Shown piece by piece: positions 1-9,937 of a stretch of 21,798 bases of DNA. The stretch covers positions 1 to 21,798 of the forward strand of contig JAUCBJ010008800.1 of NCBI GenBank assembly GCA_032718475.1. Reading direction: 5' to 3'. A model generated the notes under the pieces. That model was given only the letters and a program-made list of their open reading frames with translations. It had not been told where the DNA came from and did not search any database. Both the position numbers and the translations under genes were made by a program. How positions within the stretch are numbered: the first letter of the stretch is position 1; each line of letters begins with the position of its first letter. The stretch comes from Nemertoderma westbladi. Taxonomy: Eukaryota; Xenacoelomorpha; Nemertodermatida; Nemertodermatidae.

Positions 1-803
1 GCTCAACACTAGTAGGTTTAATTATAAGGACATATATCCTTTAACAAAACAAACTGGCGACCGCATTTGACACACCGTACCACACGGCTTTTAATAACTG
101 CTGAAACTGCTAAAATTTACCTGCTCAATCAATACTGTATATTGCTATTTGTTGTCGGTTATTCATTATATTTGTTGATGAATTATTATATTGGAATAAC
201 GAGAAATAACCCCGACACCCAATATTCTTGATATACCGAAGGTAAGAGAGAAAGGTTACCAATAACGATTGTGACTTATGTTAAAGTGGTTTGAAGTGAA
301 TCTAATGTTATTTGATAGACCCTACATGAGTCAGTCTGTGTTCCTTTTATATGTGACTAAAATCAGTGAAGATTGGCAGATCAGTGTGCAGTATTGTGCA
401 GCATTGTGTATGAGCGAGTCTGTTAAAGAAGCATTTCCTAAAGAATGCGCCATATATGTGAATTATAATTAAGCCATATCGTTGTGAGTAGTTTAAGTCA
501 TAACTCTGTTTATATAGATAAAGCGCCACGTCCTAAAGGAACTGTTAATATTCCCGAAGGTGAATAATATTGTCAGAGATTATATAATACTGTCAGTCGA
601 ATAATACATTAGGCTTACATAGCAATAAAATTAAACCGTCGAACCCAATCTCCCGGGAATATCCAGCGGGTGAATGATCGCGCACAGATTGGTTTCGACT
701 AGTGTAGTGAATCAAATACTTGTCATAGGCTAAAAAGCGATTTAATATCTAGAAGACATCTTAATTTGGCGGGTTAAACTGCCAAAGGTCTGAAAGCGCG
801 AAC
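1..803. other. Left flank of the retrotransposon, no gene recognised
   Basis: AT-rich DNA. The longest open frames are about 60 codons on both strands and show no recognisable motif. A short direct repeat (aatattgtcag / aatactgtcag) lies near 567-596. A locally GC-richer stretch around 640-700 contains no RNA-gene or coding signature that I can see. The sequence ends where similarity to the right-hand LTR begins. Confidence 0.6.
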
Positions 804-1627
804 AGACAGTTAGAGAAACGACTTTGTATTCATCACCATTATGCTATGCATTATTGAATACAATCAACAGATTGACAACATTGTAATATATGCAATGACA
901 AGGTAAAGATTCAAACCTAAAACAACAACAAACATTATTAATTAATATATCAACCCAATCAACTATTGTGATACTGTACTTACATTACAATATATATTAC
1001 TGCATATTATTCTTACCAAGATCTATATGTAGGTAGGTGAGGTAGGCCTAGCTTGCTGAACATAGGTAGGGGTCTATTAATCATTGTTTAAACGTTTATA
1101 ATATATTTCATAAACTTAACCAAACACAGATATATACAAACGCAATAAATATTGCAATATGAGAATAATAATGACTAACCAGTTCCTCCTTTAGCTAAAC
1201 CATCTATAAATCCATAAATAAATAATTATGTTACCATAAACACAAACATCTGAGCCTCCAAATAGGCATGGTCCGCAACAACTGCTCTGACAGTTAAGTC
1301 TACCGTCATTTTCGGTACGGTCAGCCGGTTTACACTATACCGGTTGCACATATGCAATGTATACACGGCATACCTATCGTTAGTACATCACTAAGACTGC
1401 AACACAGCAGCACGTCTGACAGTTGACACACGGTACAACCATCGTTAGCACATCACCAAGACTGCTGCAACACAGCAGCACGTCTGACAGTGAAGCCTTT
1501 TCAGTCAGTCAGTAAACCAATTATGCTACCGGTAGCACTACAACAATACCACATACAGACTTATAAACACAATAGACTTGCCAACACTATTTGTCCTTTT
1601 TTCACGCACAATGAACTGAGCGTAACA
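804..1627 (-). repeat. 3' LTR of the BEL/Pao element (824 bp)
   Basis: Direct repeat of 7772-8602. Reading the two copies side by side, I found no substitutions, and the only difference is 7 nt missing here next to position 1375. The boundary with the internal region is TGTTACGC on the minus strand, next to the polypurine tract. The outer boundary (position 804, first shared bases agacagttag) is where identity to the other copy stops. It does not end in the usual CA on the minus strand, so this end may be off by a few bases. Confidence 0.95.
1376..1491 (-). repeat. 65-bp tandem duplication inside the 3' LTR
   Basis: Two units begin at 1376 and 1441 with atcgttag(t/c)acatcac and share the segment ending cacgtctgacag. 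They differ by a few substitutions and a 3-nt insertion (ctg) in the second. The second unit contains a small hairpin, gctgc-aacaca-gcagc. Duplications of this kind in U3 often hold transcription-factor sites; that role is inference. Confidence 0.85.
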
Positions 1628-1638
1628 CCTCCCACCCT
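1628..1638 (-). other. Polypurine tract of the BEL/Pao element
   Basis: On the minus strand this reads AGGGTGGGAGG, directly followed by the LTR start TGTTACGC. Position and composition match the plus-strand primer site of an LTR retrotransposon. It lies 55 nt past the Gag-Pol stop codon. Confidence 0.85.
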
Positions 1639-1693
1639 AGTCTATTGTTCAAATCCCTTATAATTCAACATAATTTCAATTAGTAAATGAATT

Positions 1694-4600
1694 TTACCCT
1701 ATCAATTCCTTACTACAATTACTTTCAGTTTCAAAATCATCATCACAATCAACAGGTAATAACAACACCAACGATCTCACATCACGTTGAACTTTCGTAT
1801 ATTTACTACCTTTGTAACGATTTACACTCTCTTTACCGAAGTTTTTATATCCTATTTCAACCCGACGTACATTCCCCTTACTATCAGGAAATACAGTTAG
1901 TACCATGGCAATACGATATTCTCCTTTGAATGTCGACTCTTTCGGTTGAACTAACACAACATCACCAACTTTTAAGTTACGATGTTCTACATGCCACTTC
2001 TTCCTAATATATAATGAAGGGTAAGTAATACGTTCCCATTCATTCCAGAACCGCTTGATGGCGTTCTGCACAAATTTATATCGTTTTCCAACATTCCTAA
2101 CGAATTCAGTAGGTTCTTCCGCCGAATATGTTGTAGCACGACCCAACAACAGATTGTTAGCACATAGATAATCGATTTGACTATCCTCCGTTATTTTAGC
2201 AGCTAATGGTCTCTCATTAACCAGATTAGCAGCATGGTATAGAACCGTTATCCACTCATTAAAAGTGAAAATTTCCTTCCCAACAGTCGATACAATAGCC
2301 TGTTTCACGAGTTTCACTCCTGCTTCTGCAGCACCATTAGCATGCGGAGCAGCAGGAGAATGAAATATCCATTTAATCTTATCATCTATAGATCGTCGTG
2401 TCCTCCTCTTCAACTTCTCTTTGTCAATCGAATCATAATATGCACCAAGTTCAGACGCAGCTCCACCCAGCTGACTACCTGGATCCGAATAAATTACACT
2501 TGGCGATCCCCGAATAGATTGAAACCGACTGAACGCAATCATAAATCCCTCAGTCCCATAGTTACAAGCAAACTCCACATGAACAGCTCTTGATGCGAGG
2601 CATACTAATACTATACCCCATCCCTTTCCAATACTACGTTTATTTGTTTCACCTCGAACCATTACAGGCCCAAATAAATCCAATGCAGTATATTTAAACA
2701 CCGGGCTCGGAGTTGTACAACAGGCAGGTAAGTCAGTCATAACCTGCTGTATCGATATAGGTTTCAATCGTCTACATAGGATACAGTTATATACAACACG
2801 TTTTACTATTTTCCGTCCACGAATAACCCATACAACTGATCGAACTTTAGCCCAAGTCCCTTCAACCCCTCGATGACCTCGATGATGAGCCTGTAGAACC
2901 AGTAAATTCGCTACATGACCATATGCTATTATCGGAACAGCTAACCCTGGCTTCTTAGTCTTACCATCGACGCCAATTCGACCATTTGTTTTTAACAAAT
3001 TTGTAGATTTGTCAATATATGCTACAAGATTGTTAACAGTTGATTTTGGAATTTTCTCTTGTTGAGATAAATACACAATCCATTCTGCTTCACAAATATT
3101 TTCTGCAGTTAGTGACATATATTTACTTCCATCACCTCCCACCTTAATCGGTGCAGAGTCTTCAATTTTGTTGCCATGGCCATATTTAATCCTCCATTTA
3201 TTAAGCCACCATTTGCAACACACACGTACTGCAGCAACACAACTAGTTAGTTTCTTAAATTCACTAAACCTTGTCGGTTTAATATCATCCTCAACAAACC
3301 GATTATTCACTCTATAATACTCGTCAGATATTTTCATTCTTAGTTTTTCTGTAATGGTTGAAACTTGAGTAAATGCTTTCCTTTGCAATTTAAGAGTTTC
3401 AATTTGTCCCTCAGATGTAACGTTCTTCACTATTGGCCACTTCTCCTCTGGATTCCTGAGCCAATTTAGTCCATTATGATAAAAAGATTCAGCAGTAATG
3501 TCACTGGCCTTTGCACCTCTAGTCACAAGATCTGCTGGATTATCATCACCTCGAACCCATGCCCATTCATTTGGATCCGATGAGGCCTGAATCTCACCAA
3601 CCCTGTTAGCAAAGAAAGTCTGATATCCATAGCTATCTTTCTTAATAGCTCCGAGAATCGTCATAGAATCAACGAAATGATATATCCGAGAGTAATTTAT
3701 CTTTGTATACTTCAGGTGATACACACGAAGCCTAGTTGCAACTAGCGCACCGCACATTTCGGTTTTCACCACATCCCCCTTTGCATTCAAAGGCGCCAGC
3801 TTTCCTTTTGCTTCAATCAACCTGATAATATAGTTATCACTATTCCCACATTTCCATCGTACATATATAATCGCCCCACTAGCCTTTTCTGATCCATCAG
3901 AAAATGTTATCAATATGGGGGAATTCAAATGAATGTCCGGTTTCAAACTTCGTAGAAACCTCAACTGTCCAACTTCAATAAATTGTTCTAGAATGTTTAT
4001 CCACTTTGAAACGAACTTATCGTTAATGGGATCATCCCATCCAGTTGATTTCCCATCGTTAGTTTTACTTTGTTGCCAAGTCTCTCGAAATAATATAGCT
4101 CCAGCCATTTTCACCGGTAAAACTAATCCTGGAGGATCAAACAATCCACTAACTTGGCTAAGTAGTATACGTTTAGTTATCTTTACAGGTAAACTGTCCA
4201 TGACTTCACCAAAACTTATATTATTATCCTGTTTGATCTTACCCACTTTGGGTACGAAATTTACAGATGCACGAACATACAATTCATCATTAATTGTATC
4301 ATATCCGAGGCCAAGGGCTCCAGTTTCGTCATCGCCAATTGCATTTTGCAATTTAACATCAGAACACTCGGTATTCAACACTTCTCCTGATGTTAACCAA
4401 TGTTTCATTTTGAAACCACCACTTAAAAGTATCTCAGTTACTTCATTCTGTAACTGCTTAATTTTCTCTATTGAATCACGAGAATCCATAATATCATCAA
4501 CATATGAACCCTTATTAATTGTTTCCACAGAAGATTTATAACACACAAACTTACACATCTTAGCTGTCATCCTCACAGTCAACATCGATATTGATGGAGC

Positions 4601-7597
4601 GGGTTTGTCACCCATATTCACCCTCAAACATACATAAATATGTATAGGCTCATCTTTAGAATCTCTCCAAAGAAACCGCTTCATGTGGATCTCAGCATCA
4701 TCAAGATATACTGAATTAAACATTTTCTTTATGTCCCCAATAGTTCCATATACCCCTTCTCTAAACCGTAGCAGAACTGAAGGTAATGGGTTTAATACAT
4801 CAGGTCCTTTAGCGAGTACTGAGTTTAAAGATACACCTTTATATACTTGACTACTATTCCACACTATCCGCACTGGAGTTGACTTACTATGCGGATTCAG
4901 TGCAACCTGGTGAGCCACGTACCACACAGGACCATTCCAATTAGAAATTTCATTATCAGTCAGTTTACGAGCTGCTTTGCGGTCAATCAAATCCTGCAAT
5001 TGATCACGATAGACCTTCTTCCATTCTGGTTGTCTATCAAGCCGCTTCTCCGTTGTTAAGAACACTGCCCTCACTGCAGCTAAATTGTTTGGCAACAATT
5101 CAGGGTCAACTATATATGGGTATCGACAATCCCAATGTGGTTCGATACTATGATTATCTCCATTTGGTTTAAACGTTAACCCATTTTCTATTAGAGCTAA
5201 CTCCCGTTCTTCTTTAATAGTCATCTCCCTGCCACCCGACTGACAACCACCACAACGGCATCCCCCACACCGTGGTTGACAGGCAGCACCAATCTGATCA
5301 TAACAGAAATGCTTTATAAGTTGCTGAATATCTTTATCAGATGCTGATGTAGTATGAAAGGTATGCGAAACTTCCCGGTATGTTGCATCCCGAGAAGTGA
5401 ATCCCAAATATGTCGAACTCTCCATGGCCGTACAACTCAAATTTTCTACTAATCGTTCATGAGCACCCCCAACAACGAATCCATGTAGACCATGGTATAG
5501 AAACAGTTCTCCTTCATGTTCAACAGGCTGCGGTATACTCGACGCATTCTGAAGAGATATCATTAACGATACCTCTCTGGGCCGACGCAAATCTCTTAGG
5601 GCAACATTTGGAAACAATTCCGCCAATATACATGGGTCAACATGACTAGAAATAGAGGCCACCTTATTTAATCCATACATTAAATACTCCTTATATTTCC
5701 CATTAGTCATCATTATCTTGACCAAGTAGCGGTATGTATCCACATGTGTTTCCAAACCTGCAATTCCACGTAAATCCAGTGTACATTTTTCTCCACGAAG
5801 ATTTAATCTTTTTGCTAAATCAAAAGTAATATATGATGTGTCACTACACTGATCATAAATTACCCCTTCCTCAGATCCGCCTAACACATTAACATACTGT
5901 GTCATCATGATACATGGTAAATCTCTGGTGGATGAAGTCATTGACTTGCCTGAACAAGTCTTAGCAGCCAATGCTGTATTGGACCCACTACTTTTACTTG
6001 ACTTGTTAGTAGGATTTTCTGACAAACCCGTTGAAGTAGAACTCATTTTATTGTCATGCAGCATCACATTATGTTTTCTAGAACCACTACATTCTGAACA
6101 CACATTTGCCCGATCACCCATGGGACAATTTGATGCAAGATGACCATGACCCAAACAGCATATACAGAGTCCTTTGTTTCGTACTATTCTCCATCGTTGT
6201 GTAACTTTCATTGACCTAAATTTCGCACATTTCCAAGGTGGATGTTTACTCTCGAGGCATATTCTACACTTTGATGTATCATCATTTGCATTAGAAGCTG
6301 CATGTGTATAAGAAGCTTTGGTAGGAGTTGAAGTTGACTTCAATGACACTGCCTTTGGAGCATCAGCCACCATATATTCAGCTCTAACCTTTAGATTACG
6401 AAAAAATCTCACCAATTTATTGAATCTATCTCCGCCAGATAGGGCAATATCTTCAGCAACACTCTTTACCCATTCCCCATAGTAGGGCTCTGGCAATTTT
6501 CTTCCAAGTCGCCGACACACAGTAGTGTTGCTGATCTCAGTTATAGCATCTTGGCTGTTTAAATCTACAATCGCCTTTTCGATTGTTTCCACAAACTTAA
6601 TCATCTGTTTGTTGTCAGTAGGAGAATTCAATGACTCTATGTCATCCACAACAGCACTAACAACAGTGAATGCTTGTCTTCCAAATTGATTATCCAAGAC
6701 ATCAAACATTGATGTATAATCATCCAGTGGTAAATTATTCAACAAATACCTATAGTTTGCTGGAATACACTCCCACAATAGTTGGCAGACTTCGGTTCTA
6801 TTTCGACCAGGTATAACTAAACTCTTGAACCGTCTCGACCAATCCATATAACCCCTACAAGTCCCATCAAATGTTGGAGGTTTTATTCGATCCATGCGAA
6901 CGGCCGTATCCCGTCCAGAATTTGATGCACCAGATACATTCCGATGTGAATGAGCTGATGTTGAAGAAAGAATTGCGCCAGCACCAGATTGGGTTGCAAT
7001 GAAATTATCCGCTTTTATTTTCATAGAATAAAAACTGTCATTCAGTGTTTCATTCCATTCCATTGTTGTCTGTTGTTCATTTGTATCCATAAACCCCAAT
7101 ACAGTTTGATTTACAACTTCACATGTTTCCTTAGCAATGGCAACATCAGCCATCAATCCTGAAACAGTTGCAATCATGCCATGTTGCGGTTGACCCATAG
7201 TGACATCACAATCAGACACACATTGGTCCAATTTCACCCTTAGCAACTCAAACTTTTGCCTCTCATATTCTCTCTTCCACTCCAATGCTCTCCTTGAACC
7301 ATTTTTCCAAACAAGAATGGCATTATCATATCGAGCAGTCTCAACATTAATCCATATCTCTTCACGGGTTTGGTCATCAACTTGTAGTTCTCCTGCATTG
7401 GATTCTGTTAATAATTCAACATATACCTCGTGGGTTTCACAGACGAGGTCCATTGCTGTGGATACATCACTCCATGCGGAGGACCACAACTCTGGGGAGT
7501 CACCAACTCCCAAACTGCTCAACTTATTCAGTTTCCGAGTTAAACTGGCCTTGGCAGTCGTCCGTTTTAATTTAACATCCTTTACCAAAGGATCCAT
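1694..7597 (-). CDS. BEL/Pao Gag-Pol polyprotein, 1967 aa, intact
   Basis: One uninterrupted frame starting at an ATG in context GGAATGG. The N-terminal 235 residues are Gag-like. A DUF1759-type region follows (about 236-400, starting IKPPTFDG). Then come zinc-knuckle-type motifs: CX2C...C at about 442-456, CCHC (CICCLGHGHLASNC) at 476-489, and a CX2C...H...H group near 498-512. A DUF1758-type aspartic protease lies near 579, but its active-site stretch reads YDQCSDTSYI rather than D-(S/T)-G. A cysteine cluster (CGGCRCGGC) near 772-786 precedes RT. RT has GDIKKMF with the first Asp near 953 and YVDD at 1032-1035. RNase H has FSDGS with Asp 1234. The integrase has an HHCC zinc-binding region (about 1568-1605) and a DDE triad: Asp near 1639 (LDLFG), Asp 1705 (YSDPGS) and Glu 1758. 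DUF5641-like sequence follows (about 1840-1930). It encodes the reverse transcription and integration machinery. The length suits a complete Pao-clade polyprotein. Confidence 0.96.
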   Translation of the reverse strand: MDPLVKDVKLKRTTAKASLTRKLNKLSSLGVGDSPELWSSAWSDVSTAMDLVCETHEVYVELLTESNAGELQVDDQTREEIWINVETARYDNAILVWKNGSRRALEWKREYERQKFELLRVKLDQCVSDCDVTMGQPQHGMIATVSGLMADVAIAKETCEVVNQTVLGFMDTNEQQTTMEWNETLNDSFYSMKIKADNFIATQSGAGAILSSTSAHSHRNVSGASNSGRDTAVRMDRIKPPTFDGTCRGYMDWSRRFKSLVIPGRNRTEVCQLLWECIPANYRYLLNNLPLDDYTSMFDVLDNQFGRQAFTVVSAVVDDIESLNSPTDNKQMIKFVETIEKAIVDLNSQDAITEISNTTVCRRLGRKLPEPYYGEWVKSVAEDIALSGGDRFNKLVRFFRNLKVRAEYMVADAPKAVSLKSTSTPTKASYTHAASNANDDTSKCRICLESKHPPWKCAKFRSMKVTQRWRIVRNKGLCICCLGHGHLASNCPMGDRANVCSECSGSRKHNVMLHDNKMSSTSTGLSENPTNKSSKSSGSNTALAAKTCSGKSMTSSTRDLPCIMMTQYVNVLGGSEEGVIYDQCSDTSYITFDLAKRLNLRGEKCTLDLRGIAGLETHVDTYRYLVKIMMTNGKYKEYLMYGLNKVASISSHVDPCILAELFPNVALRDLRRPREVSLMISLQNASSIPQPVEHEGELFLYHGLHGFVVGGAHERLVENLSCTAMESSTYLGFTSRDATYREVSHTFHTTSASDKDIQQLIKHFCYDQIGAACQPRCGGCRCGGCQSGGREMTIKEERELALIENGLTFKPNGDNHSIEPHWDCRYPYIVDPELLPNNLAAVRAVFLTTEKRLDRQPEWKKVYRDQLQDLIDRKAARKLTDNEISNWNGPVWYVAHQVALNPHSKSTPVRIVWNSSQVYKGVSLNSVLAKGPDVLNPLPSVLLRFREGVYGTIGDIKKMFNSVYLDDAEIHMKRFLWRDSKDEPIHIYVCLRVNMGDKPAPSISMLTVRMTAKMCKFVCYKSSVETINKGSYVDDIMDSRDSIEKIKQLQNEVTEILLSGGFKMKHWLTSGEVLNTECSDVKLQNAIGDDETGALGLGYDTINDELYVRASVNFVPKVGKIKQDNNISFGEVMDSLPVKITKRILLSQVSGLFDPPGLVLPVKMAGAILFRETWQQSKTNDGKSTGWDDPINDKFVSKWINILEQFIEVGQLRFLRSLKPDIHLNSPILITFSDGSEKASGAIIYVRWKCGNSDNYIIRLIEAKGKLAPLNAKGDVVKTEMCGALVATRLRVYHLKYTKINYSRIYHFVDSMTILGAIKKDSYGYQTFFANRVGEIQASSDPNEWAWVRGDDNPADLVTRGAKASDITAESFYHNGLNWLRNPEEKWPIVKNVTSEGQIETLKLQRKAFTQVSTITEKLRMKISDEYYRVNNRFVEDDIKPTRFSEFKKLTSCVAAVRVCCKWWLNKWRIKYGHGNKIEDSAPIKVGGDGSKYMSLTAENICEAEWIVYLSQQEKIPKSTVNNLVAYIDKSTNLLKTNGRIGVDGKTKKPGLAVPIIAYGHVANLLVLQAHHRGHRGVEGTWAKVRSVVWVIRGRKIVKRVVYNCILCRRLKPISIQQVMTDLPACCTTPSPVFKYTALDLFGPVMVRGETNKRSIGKGWGIVLVCLASRAVHVEFACNYGTEGFMIAFSRFQSIRGSPSVIYSDPGSQLGGAASELGAYYDSIDKEKLKRRTRRSIDDKIKWIFHSPAAPHANGAAEAGVKLVKQAIVSTVGKEIFTFNEWITVLYHAANLVNERPLAAKITEDSQIDYLCANNLLLGRATTYSAEEPTEFVRNVGKRYKFVQNAIKRFWNEWERITYPSLYIRKKWHVEHRNLKVGDVVLVQPKESTFKGEYRIAMVLTVFPDSKGNVRRVEIGYKNFGKESVNRYKGSKYTKVQRDVRSLVLLLPVDCDDDFETESNCSKELIG

Positions 7598-7771
7598 TCC
7601 AATGGTTTGAATTGTTTCACTATATATGAGTGAAAGGGGGTTTTAAACATGAACCAATTGCTTGGCCGCGCCATACGCGTATAAGAAATAATGAAATAGA
7701 GATTCAGTCATCTTCAGTCATCAGTAAAGTATATTATACCACAAATACTATTTACATTTAGAACACTTATT
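7598..7771 (-). other. Leader between 5' LTR and Gag-Pol; primer site unresolved
   Basis: 174 nt separate the 5' LTR from the Gag-Pol ATG. No obvious tRNA-complementary site starts within a few bases of the LTR. The first TGG on the minus strand (TGGTATAATATA, near 7740) is about 30 nt in and is only a weak candidate. The leader also contains a short repeated motif, cttcagtcatc. Confidence 0.6.
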
Positions 7772-8602
7772 AGACAGTTAGAGAAACGACTTTGTATTCA
7801 TCACCATTATGCTATGCATTATTGAATACAATCAACAGATTGACAACATTGTAATATATGCAATGACAAGGTAAAGATTCAAACCTAAAACAACAACAAA
7901 CATTATTAATTAATATATCAACCCAATCAACTATTGTGATACTGTACTTACATTACAATATATATTACTGCATATTATTCTTACCAAGATCTATATGTAG
8001 GTAGGTGAGGTAGGCCTAGCTTGCTGAACATAGGTAGGGGTCTATTAATCATTGTTTAAACGTTTATAATATATTTCATAAACTTAACCAAACACAGATA
8101 TATACAAACGCAATAAATATTGCAATATGAGAATAATAATGACTAACCAGTTCCTCCTTTAGCTAAACCATCTATAAATCCATAAATAAATAATTATGTT
8201 ACCATAAACACAAACATCTGAGCCTCCAAATAGGCATGGTCCGCAACAACTGCTCTGACAGTTAAGTCTACCGTCATTTTCGGTACGGTCAGCCGGTTTA
8301 CACTATACCGGTTGCACATATGCAATGTATACACGGCATACCTATCCACTATCGTTAGTACATCACTAAGACTGCAACACAGCAGCACGTCTGACAGTTG
8401 ACACACGGTACAACCATCGTTAGCACATCACCAAGACTGCTGCAACACAGCAGCACGTCTGACAGTGAAGCCTTTTCAGTCAGTCAGTAAACCAATTATG
8501 CTACCGGTAGCACTACAACAATACCACATACAGACTTATAAACACAATAGACTTGCCAACACTATTTGTCCTTTTTTCACGCACAATGAACTGAGCGTAA
8601 CA
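7772..8602 (-). repeat. 5' LTR of the BEL/Pao element (831 bp)
   Basis: Direct repeat of 804-1627 and 7 nt longer, because of an extra 7 nt around 8344-8350. As the 5' LTR of a minus-strand element it should carry the promoter. A short GTTTATAAG stretch on the minus strand (near 8535-8543) is TATA-like, but I cannot assign a transcription start. The small open frames inside both LTR copies are not conserved genes. Confidence 0.95.
8351..8466 (-). repeat. 65-bp tandem duplication inside the 5' LTR
   Basis: The same two-unit array as in the other LTR, with units at 8351 and 8416. The only LTR-LTR difference in the element, 7 extra nt, lies immediately before the first unit, where the extra bases themselves repeat actatc. 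Slippage at this spot is the likely origin. Confidence 0.85.
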
Positions 8603-8931
8603 ATACAGTATGAACATATTTATAATGTACTTCGTTTTTCCTTCATAATTTGTATCCCTAAATAACTAAACTCACTAAATTTAGTTAGTGAGTTATTGTT
8701 TAGCTATTATTGTTAGTTTTTTTACTAATTAGTTACATCAGTATAGACGTAGTTTATTATTTCATTCATGAGTCAGAGGCGTTTATTACCCTAGTATACA
8801 TATGGTGTGAAATTTATGTACGGCACGGCATGTATGAAATATTTATGTATAATTAATATTAAATTAAGATTAAGATTAAAAACAATGATTAAAAGTTTAA
8901 AAGTAAAACCCTTAATATCGTTGTGAGATTA
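8603..8931. other. AT-rich intergenic DNA with a hairpin
   Basis: No coding signal. A perfect 10-bp inverted repeat, aactcactaa / ttagtgagtt (8669-8678 and 8685-8694, 6-nt loop), could form a small stem-loop. The last 80 nt, toward 8931, probably include the 3' tail of the adjacent minus-strand retrotransposon; they hold repeated attaagatta-like words. Confidence 0.5.
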
Positions 8932-9937
8932 TTAGGTTGCACCCGTGCCGTGGGGGGGTTTTATGTTGTAGACAGTTAGAGCGGTTTTAAGAATGGAGGG
9001 TTGCTTGGGGAGGCTTGTACAGTGTATGGCGTGGTCCGGTTCTGTGGCTGCGGAATCCCAGAGAACACAAAGGCAGGAGGGGGACGCCTTCCAGCATTTC
9101 CTCTCACGAGAAAACTTGTGGTGCGAACCGTTGCAGAGGAACTGGTCAGCCGCGCGACCTCTGTGACCCGTTAGTCTGGTCAGTGTGATGGACGAGTCAT
9201 CTTCAGCTGATGGGTTGTCCATAGCATTTGGGATGCTGTGGAGGAGGCGTATTTACTAACCCCGCTCCACAGCTTCCAGAAGAATGCACGGAGATTTTCG
9301 ACATGAGGCAATTTTGGTGCGTCCGCCGTATTTACCCCGAACACAGAGCAACCATAAGTTGCGGAGGGAACTACAACCTGCGACCACAGGCGACTGGCTG
9401 TTGCCGCGGAAATTTGTCCTAAATTGACGGTTGTATAAAGTCGCATAGACGGGGAAACCCCGCGTTTGTAAAGGTGTTTATAGTGACCCGAAGCGCAGGC
9501 TTTTGGGGTGAGAACCACTCCGAGATACTCGAAAGAGTTAACGAACTCTATAGGAGAACCTTGATTGGTGAGTATATCGGTTCTACAAAGTCGCCCACCG
9601 CGGTGGAATTTCATTGCTTTTGTCTTTGTGAGATTTACCAAAAGATCGTTTCCTTTGCAGTAATTGGACAACGCATCTAGACTGTGTTGCACTTCAGCGA
9701 TAGAGTTACCAACAATGGCGACATCGTCCGCATACATAAGTATAAGAAGAAAGCTGCATGCTGCGGATATAACAGTGGGAAGGTCAGCGAAGAATAAACG
9801 AAATAGAAGTGGAGAGAGTTTGTCGCCCTGAACCACCCATACCGTTTGCGTTATTGGATCCAGAACATAGACCCCTATCAGATACATACAAAGTTCGTAG
9901 CTAACACGAAGTGGGGCCTTCGCGCAGCACGTGACTT
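8932..9937 (-). pseudogene. 5'-truncated, frameshifted non-LTR retrotransposon (RT C-terminal half)
   Basis: On the minus strand the frame 9887-9180 carries the second half of a LINE-type reverse transcriptase. It shows the QGDKLSPLLF block, the catalytic LMYADD box, the VNLTKTKAM block and FEYLGV. In-frame coding continues upstream to about 9937, where stops and AT-rich sequence begin, so the N-terminal RT and any endonuclease are missing. That is the usual result of incomplete target-primed reverse transcription. Near 9230 the sense passes to another frame (9222-8932), which holds a C-terminal Cys/His region (CLCVLW...H...C) like the zinc knuckle at the end of many LINE ORF2 proteins. This is one frameshift, and the copy is dead. 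The clade (jockey/CR1/L2-like) is not resolved. Confidence 0.88.

Larger units (their letters stand above)
804..8602 (-). mobile_element. Complete BEL/Pao LTR retrotransposon
   Basis: A 7.8-kb element on the minus strand. It has two long direct repeats (LTRs), a polypurine tract abutting the 3' LTR, a short leader and one intact Gag-Pol frame. On the minus strand the LTR begins TGTTACGC, a start often seen in BEL/Pao elements. The Pol order is protease, RT, RNase H, integrase and a C-terminal DUF5641-type domain, which is diagnostic of BEL/Pao rather than Ty1/copia or Ty3/gypsy. No env-like frame follows Pol; only 66 nt separate the stop codon from the 3' LTR. No clean target-site duplication is visible: the flanks read gaacag on the left and atacag on the right, a 4 of 6 match. 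The near-identical LTRs and unbroken frame make it a recent and potentially active insertion. Confidence 0.96.

Noticed and set aside
630-700. tRNA-like gene suggested by cgtcgaaccc
   Set aside because: The word resembles part of a B box, but no cloverleaf or A box could be built around it.
3933-4541. 202-codon plus-strand frame inside the retrotransposon
   Set aside because: Antisense shadow of the RT/RNase H coding region; no domain or motif of its own. The same applies to the other plus-strand frames between 1694 and 7610.
7735-7745. TGGTATAATATA as the retrotransposon primer-binding site
   Set aside because: It is about 30 nt from the LTR edge and I cannot match it to a tRNA 3' end; kept only as a weak candidate.
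8194-8665. Short open frames on both strands within the 5' LTR
   Set aside because: Located in LTR sequence with no recognised motif; LTRs are regulatory and not coding in this element type.
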